The position numbers and the translations under genes were made by a program. Positions 32,247 through 45,507 of a stretch of 64,000 bases of DNA are shown here, piece after piece (position 1 is the first letter of the stretch; the number at the start of each line of letters is the position of its first letter). The stretch is taken from positions 62,001 through 126,000 of the forward strand of contig NZ_PYPS01000016.1 in assembly GCF_003027925.1 (NCBI RefSeq), read 5' to 3'. This DNA is from Micromonospora sp. RP3T (GTDB lineage Bacteria > Actinomycetota > Actinomycetes > Mycobacteriales > Micromonosporaceae). The notes under the pieces were generated by a model, which saw only the letters and a program-made list of their open reading frames with translations, was not told the DNA's origin and made no database searches.

Positions 32247-33040
32247 TCGACCAGGAGCTGGTCGGCCGGCTCTGCGCGGTCGACGGCGTGGTCGCGGTGG
32301 CGCTCGGCGGCAGCCGGGCTCGCGGCGAACACCGGCCCGACTCCGACTGGGACGTCGGCCTCTACTACCGGGGTACGCCGGACGTGGCCGGGCTGCGCGC
32401 GGTCGCCGACTCGGTCGCCGACAGCCCGGTGGACCTCACCACGCCCGGCGGCTGGGGACCCTGGGTCGACGGCGGTGGTTGGCTGCGCGTCGGCGGGGTG
32501 GCGGTGGACTGGATCTACCGGGACCTGGACCGGGTGCACCGGGTCTGGACGGACTGCCGCGCCGGCCGCTACACGGTCGAGGTGCAGGCCGGGCACCCGC
32601 TCGGGTTCTACTCCCACGCGTACGCCGGGGAGGTGGCGCTGGGTCGGGTGCTGGGCGACCCGACCGGCGAGCTGGCCGCGCTGCGGGCCGAGACCGTCCA
32701 CTACCCGCCCGCGCTCGGCGCGGCACTCGTGGCCGGCGGCTGGGAGACCGGCCTGCTGCTCGACGGCGCGGCCAAGGGCGCGGCCGGTGGCGACGGCGGG
32801 TACGTGGCCGGGTGCCTGTTCCGGGTGGTCGGCGTGCTGGCGCAGGCGCTGCACGGCCGGGCCGGGCGATGGCTGGTCAACGAGAAGGGCATGCTCGCCT
32901 CGGCCGGGCGGCTGCCGGGCGCGCCACCGGACTTCACCGCCCGGGCGCAGGCGCTGCTCGGCGCGCTGGGGCGGACCCCCGCCGAGCTGGCGGCGACTGT
33001 CGGTGCCGCCCGGGCGCTCGCCGCCGACACGCTGGGCTGA
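32243..33040 (+). CDS. nucleotidyltransferase-domain protein
   Basis: 265 residues. N-terminal MNT/NTase fold with GGSRARGEHRPDSDWDVGLYY: the GS...DxD pattern of polymerase-beta type nucleotidyltransferases, followed by a third acidic position in VAVDWIYRD. This arrangement is shared with kanamycin-type and lincosamide-type adenylyltransferases but also with many uncharacterised proteins. The C-terminal half is helical. ATG overlaps the ABC-F stop (ATGA), so the two proteins are made together. Substrate unknown. Confidence 0.8.
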   Translation: MIDQELVGRLCAVDGVVAVALGGSRARGEHRPDSDWDVGLYYRGTPDVAGLRAVADSVADSPVDLTTPGGWGPWVDGGGWLRVGGVAVDWIYRDLDRVHRVWTDCRAGRYTVEVQAGHPLGFYSHAYAGEVALGRVLGDPTGELAALRAETVHYPPALGAALVAGGWETGLLLDGAAKGAAGGDGGYVAGCLFRVVGVLAQALHGRAGRWLVNEKGMLASAGRLPGAPPDFTARAQALLGALGRTPAELAATVGAARALAADTLG

Positions 33041-33124
33041 GACGCCCGGCCGGCGGGTCCGGTCCGGTGGCGGCCGGCCGGGCTCGTCCCGGTGCGCGGG
33101 CGGCGGCGGGCATAGGGTGGACTC

Positions 33125-34078
33125 GTGAGTGAGATGACCTACCGTCGGCTGGGCGACTCCGGGCTCGTGGTGTCCGTGGTCGGCATCGGCTGCAACAACT
33201 TCGGCCGCAAACTCGACAGCGACGGCACCCGGGCGGTGGTCGACGCCGCGCTCGACGCCGGGATCAACTTCTTCGACACCGCCGACATCTACGGCGAACC
33301 GCAGGGCGGCTCCGAGGAGCTGCTCGGTCAGGCGCTCAAGGGGCGCCGCGACGACGTGGTGGTCGCCACCAAGTTCGGCATGGACATGCACGGCGCGAAC
33401 GGGCCGGATCACGGCGCCCGGGGCGCCCGGCGCTACGTCGCCCGCGCGGTCGAGGCGTCGCTGCGCCGGCTCGGCACCGACCACATCGACCTCTACCAGA
33501 TGCACGAGCCGGACCCGGGCACGCCGATCGACGAGACGCTCGCCGCGCTGGACGACCTGGTGACCGCCGGCAAGGTGCGTTACCTCGGCAACTCCAACTT
33601 CGCCGGCTGGCAGATCGCCGACGCCGACTGGACCGCGTCGTCGCAGGGACGCACCCGGTTCATCTCCGCGCAGAACCACTACTCGCTGCTGGAGCGGGGG
33701 GTGGAGGACGAGGTCATCCCGGCCTGCGAGCGGTTCGGCCTCGGCATGCTGCCGTTCTTCCCGCTGGCCAACGGGCTGCTCACCGGCAAGTACAAGCGGG
33801 GCGAGGCACCCCCGACGGGCAGCCGGCTGGCCGGCGGCGGCCGGTACGCCGAGCGGCTGGCGGCGGCGCGCTGGGACACCATCGAGGCCATCGAGGCGTA
33901 CGCCGCCGAGCGTGGGATCACCATGCTCCAGGTGGCCATCGGCGGGCTGGCCGCCCGGCCGGCGGTGACCTCGGTGATCGCCGGCGCGACCACCCCGGAC
34001 CAGGTACGCGCCAACGCCGACGCGGGCACCTGGCAGCCCACCGACGAGGACCTGGACGCCCTCGACGCCCTGCTCTGA
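33125..34078 (+). CDS. aldo/keto reductase
   Basis: 317-residue NAD(P)H-dependent oxidoreductase with a TIM-barrel fold. Catalytic tetrad: Asp and Tyr in FFDTADIYG, Lys in VVATKFG, His in LYQMHEPD. Nucleotide-binding end at SVIAGATTPDQVRANADA. It resembles the MSMEG_2408/YhdN-type AKRs of actinobacteria; substrate unknown. GTG start (SEMTYRRLGDSGL) with an ATG three codons in as alternative. A terminator hairpin at 34085-34103 isolates it from the thiamin operon. Confidence 0.93.
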   Translation: MSEMTYRRLGDSGLVVSVVGIGCNNFGRKLDSDGTRAVVDAALDAGINFFDTADIYGEPQGGSEELLGQALKGRRDDVVVATKFGMDMHGANGPDHGARGARRYVARAVEASLRRLGTDHIDLYQMHEPDPGTPIDETLAALDDLVTAGKVRYLGNSNFAGWQIADADWTASSQGRTRFISAQNHYSLLERGVEDEVIPACERFGLGMLPFFPLANGLLTGKYKRGEAPPTGSRLAGGGRYAERLAAARWDTIEAIEAYAAERGITMLQVAIGGLAARPAVTSVIAGATTPDQVRANADAGTWQPTDEDLDALDALL

Positions 34079-34084
34079 CGTCCC

Positions 34085-34103
34085 GCCCGCCGGTTGGGCG
34101 GGC
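34085..34103 (+). terminator. terminator after aldo/keto reductase
   Basis: Seven-bp stem (34085-34091 with 34097-34103), five-base loop, six bases past the stop. No U-run. Confidence 0.5.
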
Positions 34104-34226
34104 AACTCGGTGGGTGGAACGCTCGACGGTCACCCGCCGTCCCGGTCCGCCGGGCGGTACGGTCCTGGGAAAAAACTCACCCGGTCTTCCGTACGGCGGG
34201 GAGGCGTCGTACGGTAGGCCGCAAGT

Positions 34227-34318
34227 GACCCACGGGAGCCCGGTGTGGACCGGGCTGAGAGGGGGGCTGACAGCCCCCGACCGTCGAACCTGATCCGGGT
34301 AATGCCGGCGCAGGGAGG
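34227..34318 (+). promoter_or_regulatory. TPP riboswitch (THI element)
   Basis: Carries the conserved segments in order: CACGGGAGCCC, GGGCTGAGAGG, a short P3a hairpin GGGGGCTGACAGCCCCC, then GACCGTCGAACCTGATC and GGGTAATGCCGGCGCAGGGA. This is the thiamin-pyrophosphate aptamer. Its 3' end (GGGAGG, 34313-34318) is also the thiE Shine-Dalgarno sequence, nine bases before the GTG, so ligand binding most simply blocks translation initiation. It controls the thiE-thiO-thiS-thiG-tenI-thiD-thiC series. Confidence 0.97.
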
Positions 34319-34327
34319 AGCGTTGCC

Positions 34328-34954
34328 GTGCCGTCCCTGGGACGACTGCATCTCATCACCGACACCCGACCGGGGCGGGATCCGCTCGGCGTGCTGCGTG
34401 CCGCCCTGCCGGTGGGCCGCGCCGAACTCGTCGTGCAGGTCCGCGTGACGGACGACGCCACCGACCGGGAGGCGTACGAGCTGGCCCGCCGGGTGGTCGA
34501 GGCGTGCCGGCCGTACGGCACGTGCTGCCTGGTCAACGACCGGTTGCACGTGGCGCTCGCGGTGGGCGCGGCCGGTGGCCACGTCGGGGCGGACGACCTG
34601 CCGGTGGCCGCCGCCCGCCGGGTGCTCGGCGTCGACGCGCTGCTCGGCGCGACCGTCCGGGAGCCGGGCGCCGCCCGGGCCGCGGTCGCCGCCGGAGCGA
34701 GCTACCTGGGCGTGGGCCCCTGCCACGCCACCACCACCAAGCCGGGGCTGCCCGCGCCGATCGGCCCGGCCGGGGTACGCGCGGTCACCGACGCGGTGAC
34801 CGTGCCGGTGATCGCCATCGGTGGGGTGACCGCCACGGCGGTGCCGGCGCTGCGGGCGGCCGGGGCGTACGGGGTGGCGGTGGTCGGCGCGCTGTCCGAG
34901 GCGGCCGACCCCGCGCACGCCACCGCCGAGCTGCTCGGTGCGCTGACGTGTTAA
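34328..34954 (+). CDS. thiE: thiamin phosphate synthase
   Basis: Joins HMP-pyrophosphate and thiazole phosphate into thiamin phosphate. 208 residues, TIM barrel. Retains CLVNDRLHVALAVGA (Mg-binding Asp), HVGADDLP and the substrate loop YLGVGPCHATTTKPG, plus VIAIGGVTA. In the usual QxRxK motif the lysine is replaced: here QVRVT. GTG start directly after the riboswitch. The stop codon lies inside a repeat unit (34951-34981). Confidence 0.93.
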   Translation: MPSLGRLHLITDTRPGRDPLGVLRAALPVGRAELVVQVRVTDDATDREAYELARRVVEACRPYGTCCLVNDRLHVALAVGAAGGHVGADDLPVAAARRVLGVDALLGATVREPGAARAAVAAGASYLGVGPCHATTTKPGLPAPIGPAGVRAVTDAVTVPVIAIGGVTATAVPALRAAGAYGVAVVGALSEAADPAHATAELLGALTC

Positions 34955-35007
34955 GCGGGGGCCCCTCCTCTACCGGAAGCGTTAACAGGGGGCCCCTCCT
35001 TTCCGAG

Positions 35008-35012
<5 letters not shown>
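34951..35012 (+). repeat. two direct repeats at thiE-thiO junction
   Basis: Two 31-base units (34951-34981 and 34982-35012) each begin TTAA, two variable bases, GGGGGCCCCTCCT, then diverge. The thiE stop TAA is in the first unit and the thiO GTG start lies in the second. The GGGGCCCC core is self-complementary. Confidence 0.75.
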
Positions 35013-40240
<5,228 letters not shown>

Positions 40241-40246
40241 GCGTGA

Positions 40247-40273
40247 CCGGGGCCGGGCTCGGCCCGGCCCCGG
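40247..40273. terminator. bidirectional terminator after thiC
   Basis: Twelve-bp perfect stem (40247-40258 with 40262-40273), TCG loop, in the 39-base gap between thiC and a convergent gene; it can serve both. Confidence 0.8.
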
Positions 40274-40279
40274 GTCGGC

Positions 40280-43045
40280 TCAGTCGCGGTGGTGCCGGCC
40301 GGTACGCAGGGAGCGGGCGTCGTCGGCGTTGTCGTCCGAGGCGAGTCCGGCGACCCAGTCGACGTACTCGTCGTCGGTCGTGGCGCCCGGCTCGGCGGTC
40401 TCGTCGGCCGGCTCCGGGCCGCCCTTGTCCCGGTTGCGCCGGAACAGTCCGCGCCGGGTCTTCGACTTCCCGCCGGCCGCCTCGGCGTCGTCCGCCCCGG
40501 CGTGCCGTGCCCGGGACGCCTCCCGGTCGACGTTCCCGGAGCCCGAGCCGGAGCCCGAGTCCGAGCCGGAGCCGGAGCCCGAGTTCGAGCCGGAGCCGGA
40601 GCCGGAGCCGGGGCCCGAGCCCGAGCCGGTGGGCTGCTCCGGCACGGTCGTGCCGGTCCTCGCGTCGTCGGTCCGCGCCGGCGCGGACTCCTCGGCAGCG
40701 GTCCGGCCGGCCGGGCGGGCGTTGGTGGCGAGCGCGTCCCACCCGGTGCTCCGGCCCGGCTCCGGCAGGCCCTGATGGTGGGGACGGGACGCCGCTTCGG
40801 CCCGGTTGGTCGCGTCGTCACCGTCCCGGCCGGTGGCCGGCGTGGTGGCGGCGGCCGAACGGGCCGGCCGGCCGGCCGACGGGGTGATCGGCCAGGCGGG
40901 GCGCACGTCCCCTGCTCGTTCGGTGGTGTCCTCGAAGATCGGGAACCGTGGCCGGGGTGACGTGGTCACGGGTCGCTCGGCCGGCTCGGGGTCGAAGAAG
41001 AAGCTGCGTGGCCGCCGGGTCGGTTGCGGCGGGGCCGTCGGCTCCCCGGTTCGCGTTCCGCCCGGCATGTCGGCGCCACGCGCGTCGGTGCCGTCCGGGA
41101 CCGGCCCGGCTGCCGTGGTGGCCGCGTCGGCAGCTCCGGCGCCGTCGGCGGCTCCGATCGCATCGGCAGCCCTGGCGGGTCGGGTGGCTCCCACCGTGCC
41201 GGCGGCCCGGAGCGGGCCGGCGGTGTCGACGGCGTCGGTGGCACCGACCGCCGTGACCGGTGTGGCTGGGGACGGCGTGGCTGGGGACGGTGTGGCTGGG
41301 GACGGGCCGGCTTCCTCACCGGTGGGACGCGTCGGTCGGGTGCGGCCCGAGCGCCCGGTCCGGGGGGCATCGGCCGGGTCGCCTGCCGCATCGTCCGCGA
41401 GCGGTGTGGGCCGGGTGGTGGCGCGGCTCCGGCGGGCCCGGGTGGCGCGCGGCACGGCCTCCGCCCGTCCCGCCGTGACGTCGGCCGTCTGCCCCGCCGT
41501 GCCGTCGGACTTCTCCGCCGCGGTGCCGTCGGACTTCTCCGCCGTGGTGCCGTCGGACTTCTGCCTCGCCGACGCGGTGGGCTCACCGGTGGTCGGGATC
41601 GTGGCCGTCGTGCGTGCCGGGACGGTGGTCGTCGGCGTGACCGCGACGGACGGCGTGCCGGCCGTCCGGTCGGTGCCGGTCGCCTCCGGTGCGGAAACCG
41701 GCCGGATGGTCCCCCGCCCGTCGGCCCCCGGCTCGTCGGCCCCCCGCGCGTCGGTGCGCAGCTCGTCGGCCCCGGTCCCTTCGGTGCCCGGTCCGGTGGT
41801 GCCCATTCCGGGCGTGTCGGAGCCGGCCGGAAGCGGCCCGGTCGACGGCTGCGGCTCGGGGCGGCCGGCAGCGAGGACGTCGATGGCCGAGGTGCGCCGG
41901 CCCGGCGGCAGCAGGCCGGGCATCGGGGACGTGCGGGCCGGATCCTCGTCGTGCCGGGCGCCGGCCGGCGTGAGCGACCGGGCCGGTCGCTCGTCGTCGG
42001 ACGACGCCGGACCGGCGTGTCGGGGCGTCGATGACGGCGGCGTGACGGACCCGCCGGCCTCCGGCCAGTCCCAGTGCGCGGGAGCCGGCGCGCCAGCCGT
42101 GGCCGGCACCGGTGCGGCGACGGCCGGCGTGGTCGGAACGGGCGCGCTGGCCGGCAGCGGCGCGAGGATGTCGGTCGGGTGGACGGCGTCGGAATTGCCC
42201 GGCCGGGGCAGCACCGAGGTGGCGGTCGCGCCGAGCGCCCCGGCCGCGACCGCGATCAGCGCGCCGTAGTAGGGCGCGAGCTGGTAACGGTCGGCCGCCG
42301 TGCCGGGACCGGCGGTCAGGTACGCGAACGCCACCAGCACCGGCCCGGCCGCGCCGGCCGCGCCGCCGACCAGTGGCGGATGCCCGGCCCGGCGGGCCAG
42401 CACACCGATCGCGCCGCCCGCGAGCAGGGCCAGCGTGGGCAGCAGCAGCATGGCCAGGCGTTGCGCCGCCGGGGCGCCCAGCCAGGACGGTTCGAGCACC
42501 CCGAGGCGTACGGTGGCCAGCGGCCGGTTGGCGACGATCGTGGGGGCGACGGAGAGCAGGGCCAGCAGCCAGACGATTCCGGTGGTGATCGCGACGCCCC
42601 AGCCGAACGGCGGCTTGAGCAGCACGGCGATCGCCGCGCCGGCGCCCACCACCGCACCAAGGACGGCGCAGATGCCGGCCGCCCAGACCGGGTCGACGGA
42701 GCCGCCCAGCTCGGCGGCGCGGGCCGGTTGCATGCAGAGCGGGGCGACCACGATCGCGCCGAGCGCGCTGACCCCGGCGATCGAGAGCAGCTCGGTGGTG
42801 CCACCGGGGAGGTCGTCGCGGCGGGCGAGGCGCTCGGTGAGGACGGCCCCGGCGACGGTGGCGACGGCGGCGAACCAGGCGACCCAGACGAGCTGGGCGG
42901 GCCAGCGGTTGACCGAGACGTCGACGAACGCGCCGTCGAGGCGGACGACGCCGAAACCGTACGCGACACCGAGCTGGCCGGCAGCGGCCAGCACACTCAC
43001 CCCGAGCGCCGTGAGCAGCAGCCTGCCCCACGTCCGAAAGGCCAT
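40280..43045 (-). CDS. membrane protein with long low-complexity tail
   Basis: 921 residues, function unknown. Residues 1 to about 285 hold around eight hydrophobic helices starting FRTWGRLLLTALGVSVLAAAG; the remaining 630 residues are Pro/Thr/Ala/Arg-rich and probably disordered in the cytoplasm. The tail contains a Ser-Gly run, KSDGTxAE repeats and TPSPA repeats. It ends SLRTGRHHRD. ATG chosen at the family-like hydrophobic start; the frame is open 15 codons further. No enzyme motif found. The membrane part resembles uncharacterised actinobacterial proteins. Confidence 0.75.
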   Translation of the reverse strand: MAFRTWGRLLLTALGVSVLAAAGQLGVAYGFGVVRLDGAFVDVSVNRWPAQLVWVAWFAAVATVAGAVLTERLARRDDLPGGTTELLSIAGVSALGAIVVAPLCMQPARAAELGGSVDPVWAAGICAVLGAVVGAGAAIAVLLKPPFGWGVAITTGIVWLLALLSVAPTIVANRPLATVRLGVLEPSWLGAPAAQRLAMLLLPTLALLAGGAIGVLARRAGHPPLVGGAAGAAGPVLVAFAYLTAGPGTAADRYQLAPYYGALIAVAAGALGATATSVLPRPGNSDAVHPTDILAPLPASAPVPTTPAVAAPVPATAGAPAPAHWDWPEAGGSVTPPSSTPRHAGPASSDDERPARSLTPAGARHDEDPARTSPMPGLLPPGRRTSAIDVLAAGRPEPQPSTGPLPAGSDTPGMGTTGPGTEGTGADELRTDARGADEPGADGRGTIRPVSAPEATGTDRTAGTPSVAVTPTTTVPARTTATIPTTGEPTASARQKSDGTTAEKSDGTAAEKSDGTAGQTADVTAGRAEAVPRATRARRSRATTRPTPLADDAAGDPADAPRTGRSGRTRPTRPTGEEAGPSPATPSPATPSPATPVTAVGATDAVDTAGPLRAAGTVGATRPARAADAIGAADGAGAADAATTAAGPVPDGTDARGADMPGGTRTGEPTAPPQPTRRPRSFFFDPEPAERPVTTSPRPRFPIFEDTTERAGDVRPAWPITPSAGRPARSAAATTPATGRDGDDATNRAEAASRPHHQGLPEPGRSTGWDALATNARPAGRTAAEESAPARTDDARTGTTVPEQPTGSGSGPGSGSGSGSNSGSGSGSDSGSGSGSGNVDREASRARHAGADDAEAAGGKSKTRRGLFRRNRDKGGPEPADETAEPGATTDDEYVDWVAGLASDDNADDARSLRTGRHHRD
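40535..40628 (-). repeat. hexanucleotide repeat, Ser-Gly run
   Basis: About 15 imperfect GAGCCG/GAGCCC hexamers (+ strand) encode a run of alternating Gly and Ser with occasional Pro, Asn and Asp in the tail of the 921-residue protein. Such tracts are prone to length change by slippage. Confidence 0.8.
41262..41306 (-). repeat. three 15-bp tandem repeats (TPSPA)
   Basis: Units 41262-41276, 41277-41291 and 41292-41306 (+ strand GTGGCTGGGGACGGN) differ only in the last base and encode a repeated Pro-Ser-Pro-Ala-Thr stretch. Confidence 0.85.
41499..41570 (-). repeat. three 24-bp tandem repeats (KSDGTxAE)
   Basis: Units 41499-41522, 41523-41546 and 41547-41570 encode KSDG-containing octapeptides in the tail of the same protein. 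The third unit has diverged at its 3' end. Confidence 0.85.
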
Positions 43046-43121
43046 GTCGGGCACGTTACGGCCCGGTGGGGTGGTTCGCCACCTTGCCACCGCGCGGCGC
43101 GGCGAACCGCCGCCGGCGTGG

Positions 43122-43430
43122 CTACTTCAGCTCGACCAGCCGGGCGAGGTAGGTGGTGTCGCCGACATTGGTCAGCATGTGCACCGCCCCGGGGTCGCGG
43201 TAGACCACCCCGCCGGTGGGCTCGTCGGCGTCGATCGTGGTGCCGTCGATCGTCTGCACCACGTTCTTCGCGCCCTCGACCGCCACCACCAGATACGGGT
43301 GGTCGTGGCGGTGCAGCGGCTGGCGCTCGCCCGGCTCCAGCCGGATGTGCCAGACCCGGACCCGGTCGTTCTCGTAGACGATCTCCTGGCCCACCGGGCC
43401 GAGTTCGAGGTCGGCGTGCGCGTGGGTCAT
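43122..43430 (-). CDS. cupin-domain protein
   Basis: 102-residue single-domain cupin. Motif 1 GERQPLHRHDHPYLVVAVEG has the His-x-His pair; motif 2 PGAVHMLTNVGDTTYLARL supplies another His. Likely a small metal-binding beta barrel, role unknown. ATG overlaps the oxidoreductase stop by four bases, so it is the last gene of the ABC ATPase-oxidoreductase-cupin operon. It might bind the imported or oxidised substrate, or act as an enzyme; sequence does not say. Confidence 0.85.
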   Translation of the reverse strand: MTHAHADLELGPVGQEIVYENDRVRVWHIRLEPGERQPLHRHDHPYLVVAVEGAKNVVQTIDGTTIDADEPTGGVVYRDPGAVHMLTNVGDTTYLARLVELK

Positions 43431-44377
43431 CGGGCTCCGTCCAGTTGGGGGAGCACCTCGGCGGCGATCAGCTCCACGTGGTCGAGGTCGTCGAAGTCGA
43501 TCAGCCGCAGGTGCACCCGGGTGGTCCCGACCGCGGCGAACTCGCCGAGCCGGTCGACGAGCTGGGCGGGGGAGCCGACCACCGGGTCCTCCGGCGGGAG
43601 CGCGCTGGCGACGTGCAGTGGCGCGGCCCGCCGCCGCGCCTCGGCGTCGGTGCGCCCGATCGCCACCACGATCCCGGCGGAGAGCGTCAGCGGCGCACGC
43701 CCGGACGCGTCGCGCCCGGTGTGGTCGCACGCCTCCCGGACCCGCTCGTAGGCGGCGGCCGTCTCGGCGACGTTCTTGAACGGCATGTTGAACTCGTCGG
43801 CGTAGCGGGCGGCCAGCTCGGGAGTGCGCTTGGGGCCCTTGCCGCCGACGATCACCGGTGGGCCGGGCTGCTGCACCGGCTTGGGCAGCGCGGGCGCGTC
43901 GACCAGCCGGTAGTGCTCGCCGGTGAAGCTGTACGTCTCGTCGGACGGGGTGCGCCACAGCCCGGTGACGATCTCCAACTGCTCGGCCAGCCGATCGAAC
44001 CGCTCGTTGACCGGCGGAAACGGAATGCCGTACGCGGTGTGTTCGCGCTCGTACCAGCCGGCGCCGATGCCCAGCTCGACCCGGCCGCCGCTCATCCGGT
44101 CGACCTGGGCGACCATCACGGCCAGCGGCCCGGGGAGCCGGAAGGTGGCGGAGGTGACGAGCGTGCCGAGCCGGATCCGGGACGTCTCCCGGGCCAGCGC
44201 GGCGAGCGTCAGCCAGGCGTCGGTGGGGCCGGGCGGCGCCGGCTCGTTCCCCATCGACCGGTAGTGGTCGGCCCGGAAGAAGCCCTCGAAGCCGGTCTCC
44301 TCGACCAGCCGGGCGAACCGGAGCTGGTCGTCGTAGTCCGCGCCGCGGTGGGGTTCGGTGAAGACCGTGACCCGCAT
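43427..44377 (-). CDS. luciferase-like (F420/FMN) oxidoreductase
   Basis: 316-residue LLM-class TIM-barrel oxidoreductase: VTVFTEPHRGADYDDQLRFA start, LGTLVTSATFRLPGPLAVMV, GRVELGIGAGWYEREHTAYG and PPVIVGGKGPKRTPELAARY. Actinobacterial members of this type usually use F420; FMN monooxygenases share the fold. ATG chosen because GGGAGGA lies eight bases upstream; a GTG two codons earlier overlaps the ATPase stop. Being encoded with an NMT1/SsuB-type transporter suggests it acts on the imported compound. Confidence 0.88.
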   Translation of the reverse strand: MRVTVFTEPHRGADYDDQLRFARLVEETGFEGFFRADHYRSMGNEPAPPGPTDAWLTLAALARETSRIRLGTLVTSATFRLPGPLAVMVAQVDRMSGGRVELGIGAGWYEREHTAYGIPFPPVNERFDRLAEQLEIVTGLWRTPSDETYSFTGEHYRLVDAPALPKPVQQPGPPVIVGGKGPKRTPELAARYADEFNMPFKNVAETAAAYERVREACDHTGRDASGRAPLTLSAGIVVAIGRTDAEARRRAAPLHVASALPPEDPVVGSPAQLVDRLGEFAAVGTTRVHLRLIDFDDLDHVELIAAEVLPQLDGAR

Positions 44378-44379
44378 GC

Positions 44380-45225
44380 TCACCGTCCTCCCGCCGCCGC
44401 GGCCCGCGGCGGCGTCTCGACCGGCGTGGCCGGCGGTCCCACCGGACCGGCCGGCGTGGGTACGCCGGCTGCGTCCCGTTCCATCAGCAGTTCGTGCAGC
44501 TCGGCGCTGATCCGGGCGACGTCGGCCAGGTGCGCGTGCCGGCCCAGGGTGCGGGGCCGGGGCACGGCCACCTCGACCACCTCGCGGATCCGGCCGGGAC
44601 GCGGGCTGAGCACGACCACGCGGTCGGCCAGCAGCACCGCCTCGTCGATCGAGTGGGTGACGAAGACGATCGTCGCCTTCGTGTCCATGTGGACCCGTTG
44701 CAGCTCGCCGGAGAGTTCCTCCCGGGTGAGCGCGTCGAGCGCGGAGAACGGCTCGTCCATCAGCATCACGCGGGGTGAGCCGATCAGCGACCGGCAGAGT
44801 GAGACCCGCTGCTGCATGCCGCCGGACAGCTCGTGCGGGAGGCGCTTCTCGAAGCCGCCCAGCCCGGCCATCTCCAGCAGCGCCCGGGCCCGGTCGCGGT
44901 GCTTCGCCCGGCTCCAGCCGAAGATCTCCACCGGCAGCAGCACGTTGTCGAGCACCGTGCGCCAGGGCAGCAGCGCCGGCCGTTGGAACAGCATGGCGAC
45001 GTCCTGGCGCGGCTTCGTGATCGGCGTGCCGGCGACGGTGATCTCTCCGGCGGTGGCCGGCAGCAGGCCGGCGATCATTCGCAGCAGAGTGGACTTTCCG
45101 CAGCCGGACCGGCCGAGGACGGCGACGAACTCACCCTCGGCGACGTCGAGGTCGATGCCGCGCAGCGCCTCCACCCGCCCTGAGCGGCCGTCGAAGGTGC
45201 GGGACACCCCGGACAGTCGGATCAT
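44380..45225 (-). CDS. ABC transporter ATPase, SsuB/TauB type
   Basis: 281-residue ATP-binding subunit of an importer. Walker A GRSGCGKST near 38-46, signature LSGGMQQRV, Walker B LMDEPFSALD, and the switch His in VFVTHSIDEAVLLADRV. Sequence type matches nitrate/sulfonate/taurine/pyrimidine-precursor importers. The C-terminal 35 residues are Pro/Ala-rich. Its permease and binding protein are on the opposite strand, divergently transcribed across a 282-base gap. Confidence 0.93.
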   Translation of the reverse strand: MIRLSGVSRTFDGRSGRVEALRGIDLDVAEGEFVAVLGRSGCGKSTLLRMIAGLLPATAGEITVAGTPITKPRQDVAMLFQRPALLPWRTVLDNVLLPVEIFGWSRAKHRDRARALLEMAGLGGFEKRLPHELSGGMQQRVSLCRSLIGSPRVMLMDEPFSALDALTREELSGELQRVHMDTKATIVFVTHSIDEAVLLADRVVVLSPRPGRIREVVEVAVPRPRTLGRHAHLADVARISAELHELLMERDAAGVPTPAGPVGPPATPVETPPRAAAAGGR

Positions 45226-45507
45226 CTGCCGGCTCCCTTCCCACGTCGTCCGAATGCGAATCGGGCTAGCGTAGCGGGGCTCGTCCGATCGTTCTGTCGG
45301 GGGTGGACGTCAGCTCACCCCCCTTATGCACGTTCGTTTCCGTTCCGCAACCCGGACGGTTGCTGCGCGTCATCTGGCTTCTCGTACGCTGTTGCGCGCG
45401 AAGAGTCCCCTCGCGACGGTCCAGTCGGCCCATCCCCCCTGCCGACCCCGTCGGACCCACGACCCGACCGGCGAAGATGCCCAGGTCGGAAAGGACATGG
45501 TGCACTG

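Noticed and set aside
40535..40628. CRISPR-like short repeat array
   Set aside because: Six-base units without spacers, in frame inside a coding region; it is a Ser-Gly coding run.
42074..45274. 1066-codon plus-strand frame over the membrane protein, cupin, oxidoreductase and ATPase
   Set aside because: Antisense to four clearly recognisable proteins and itself without any motif.
45226..45507. Riboswitch for the ABC locus
   Set aside because: No THI element or other known aptamer pattern in the 282-base gap; only weak promoter-like hexamers.
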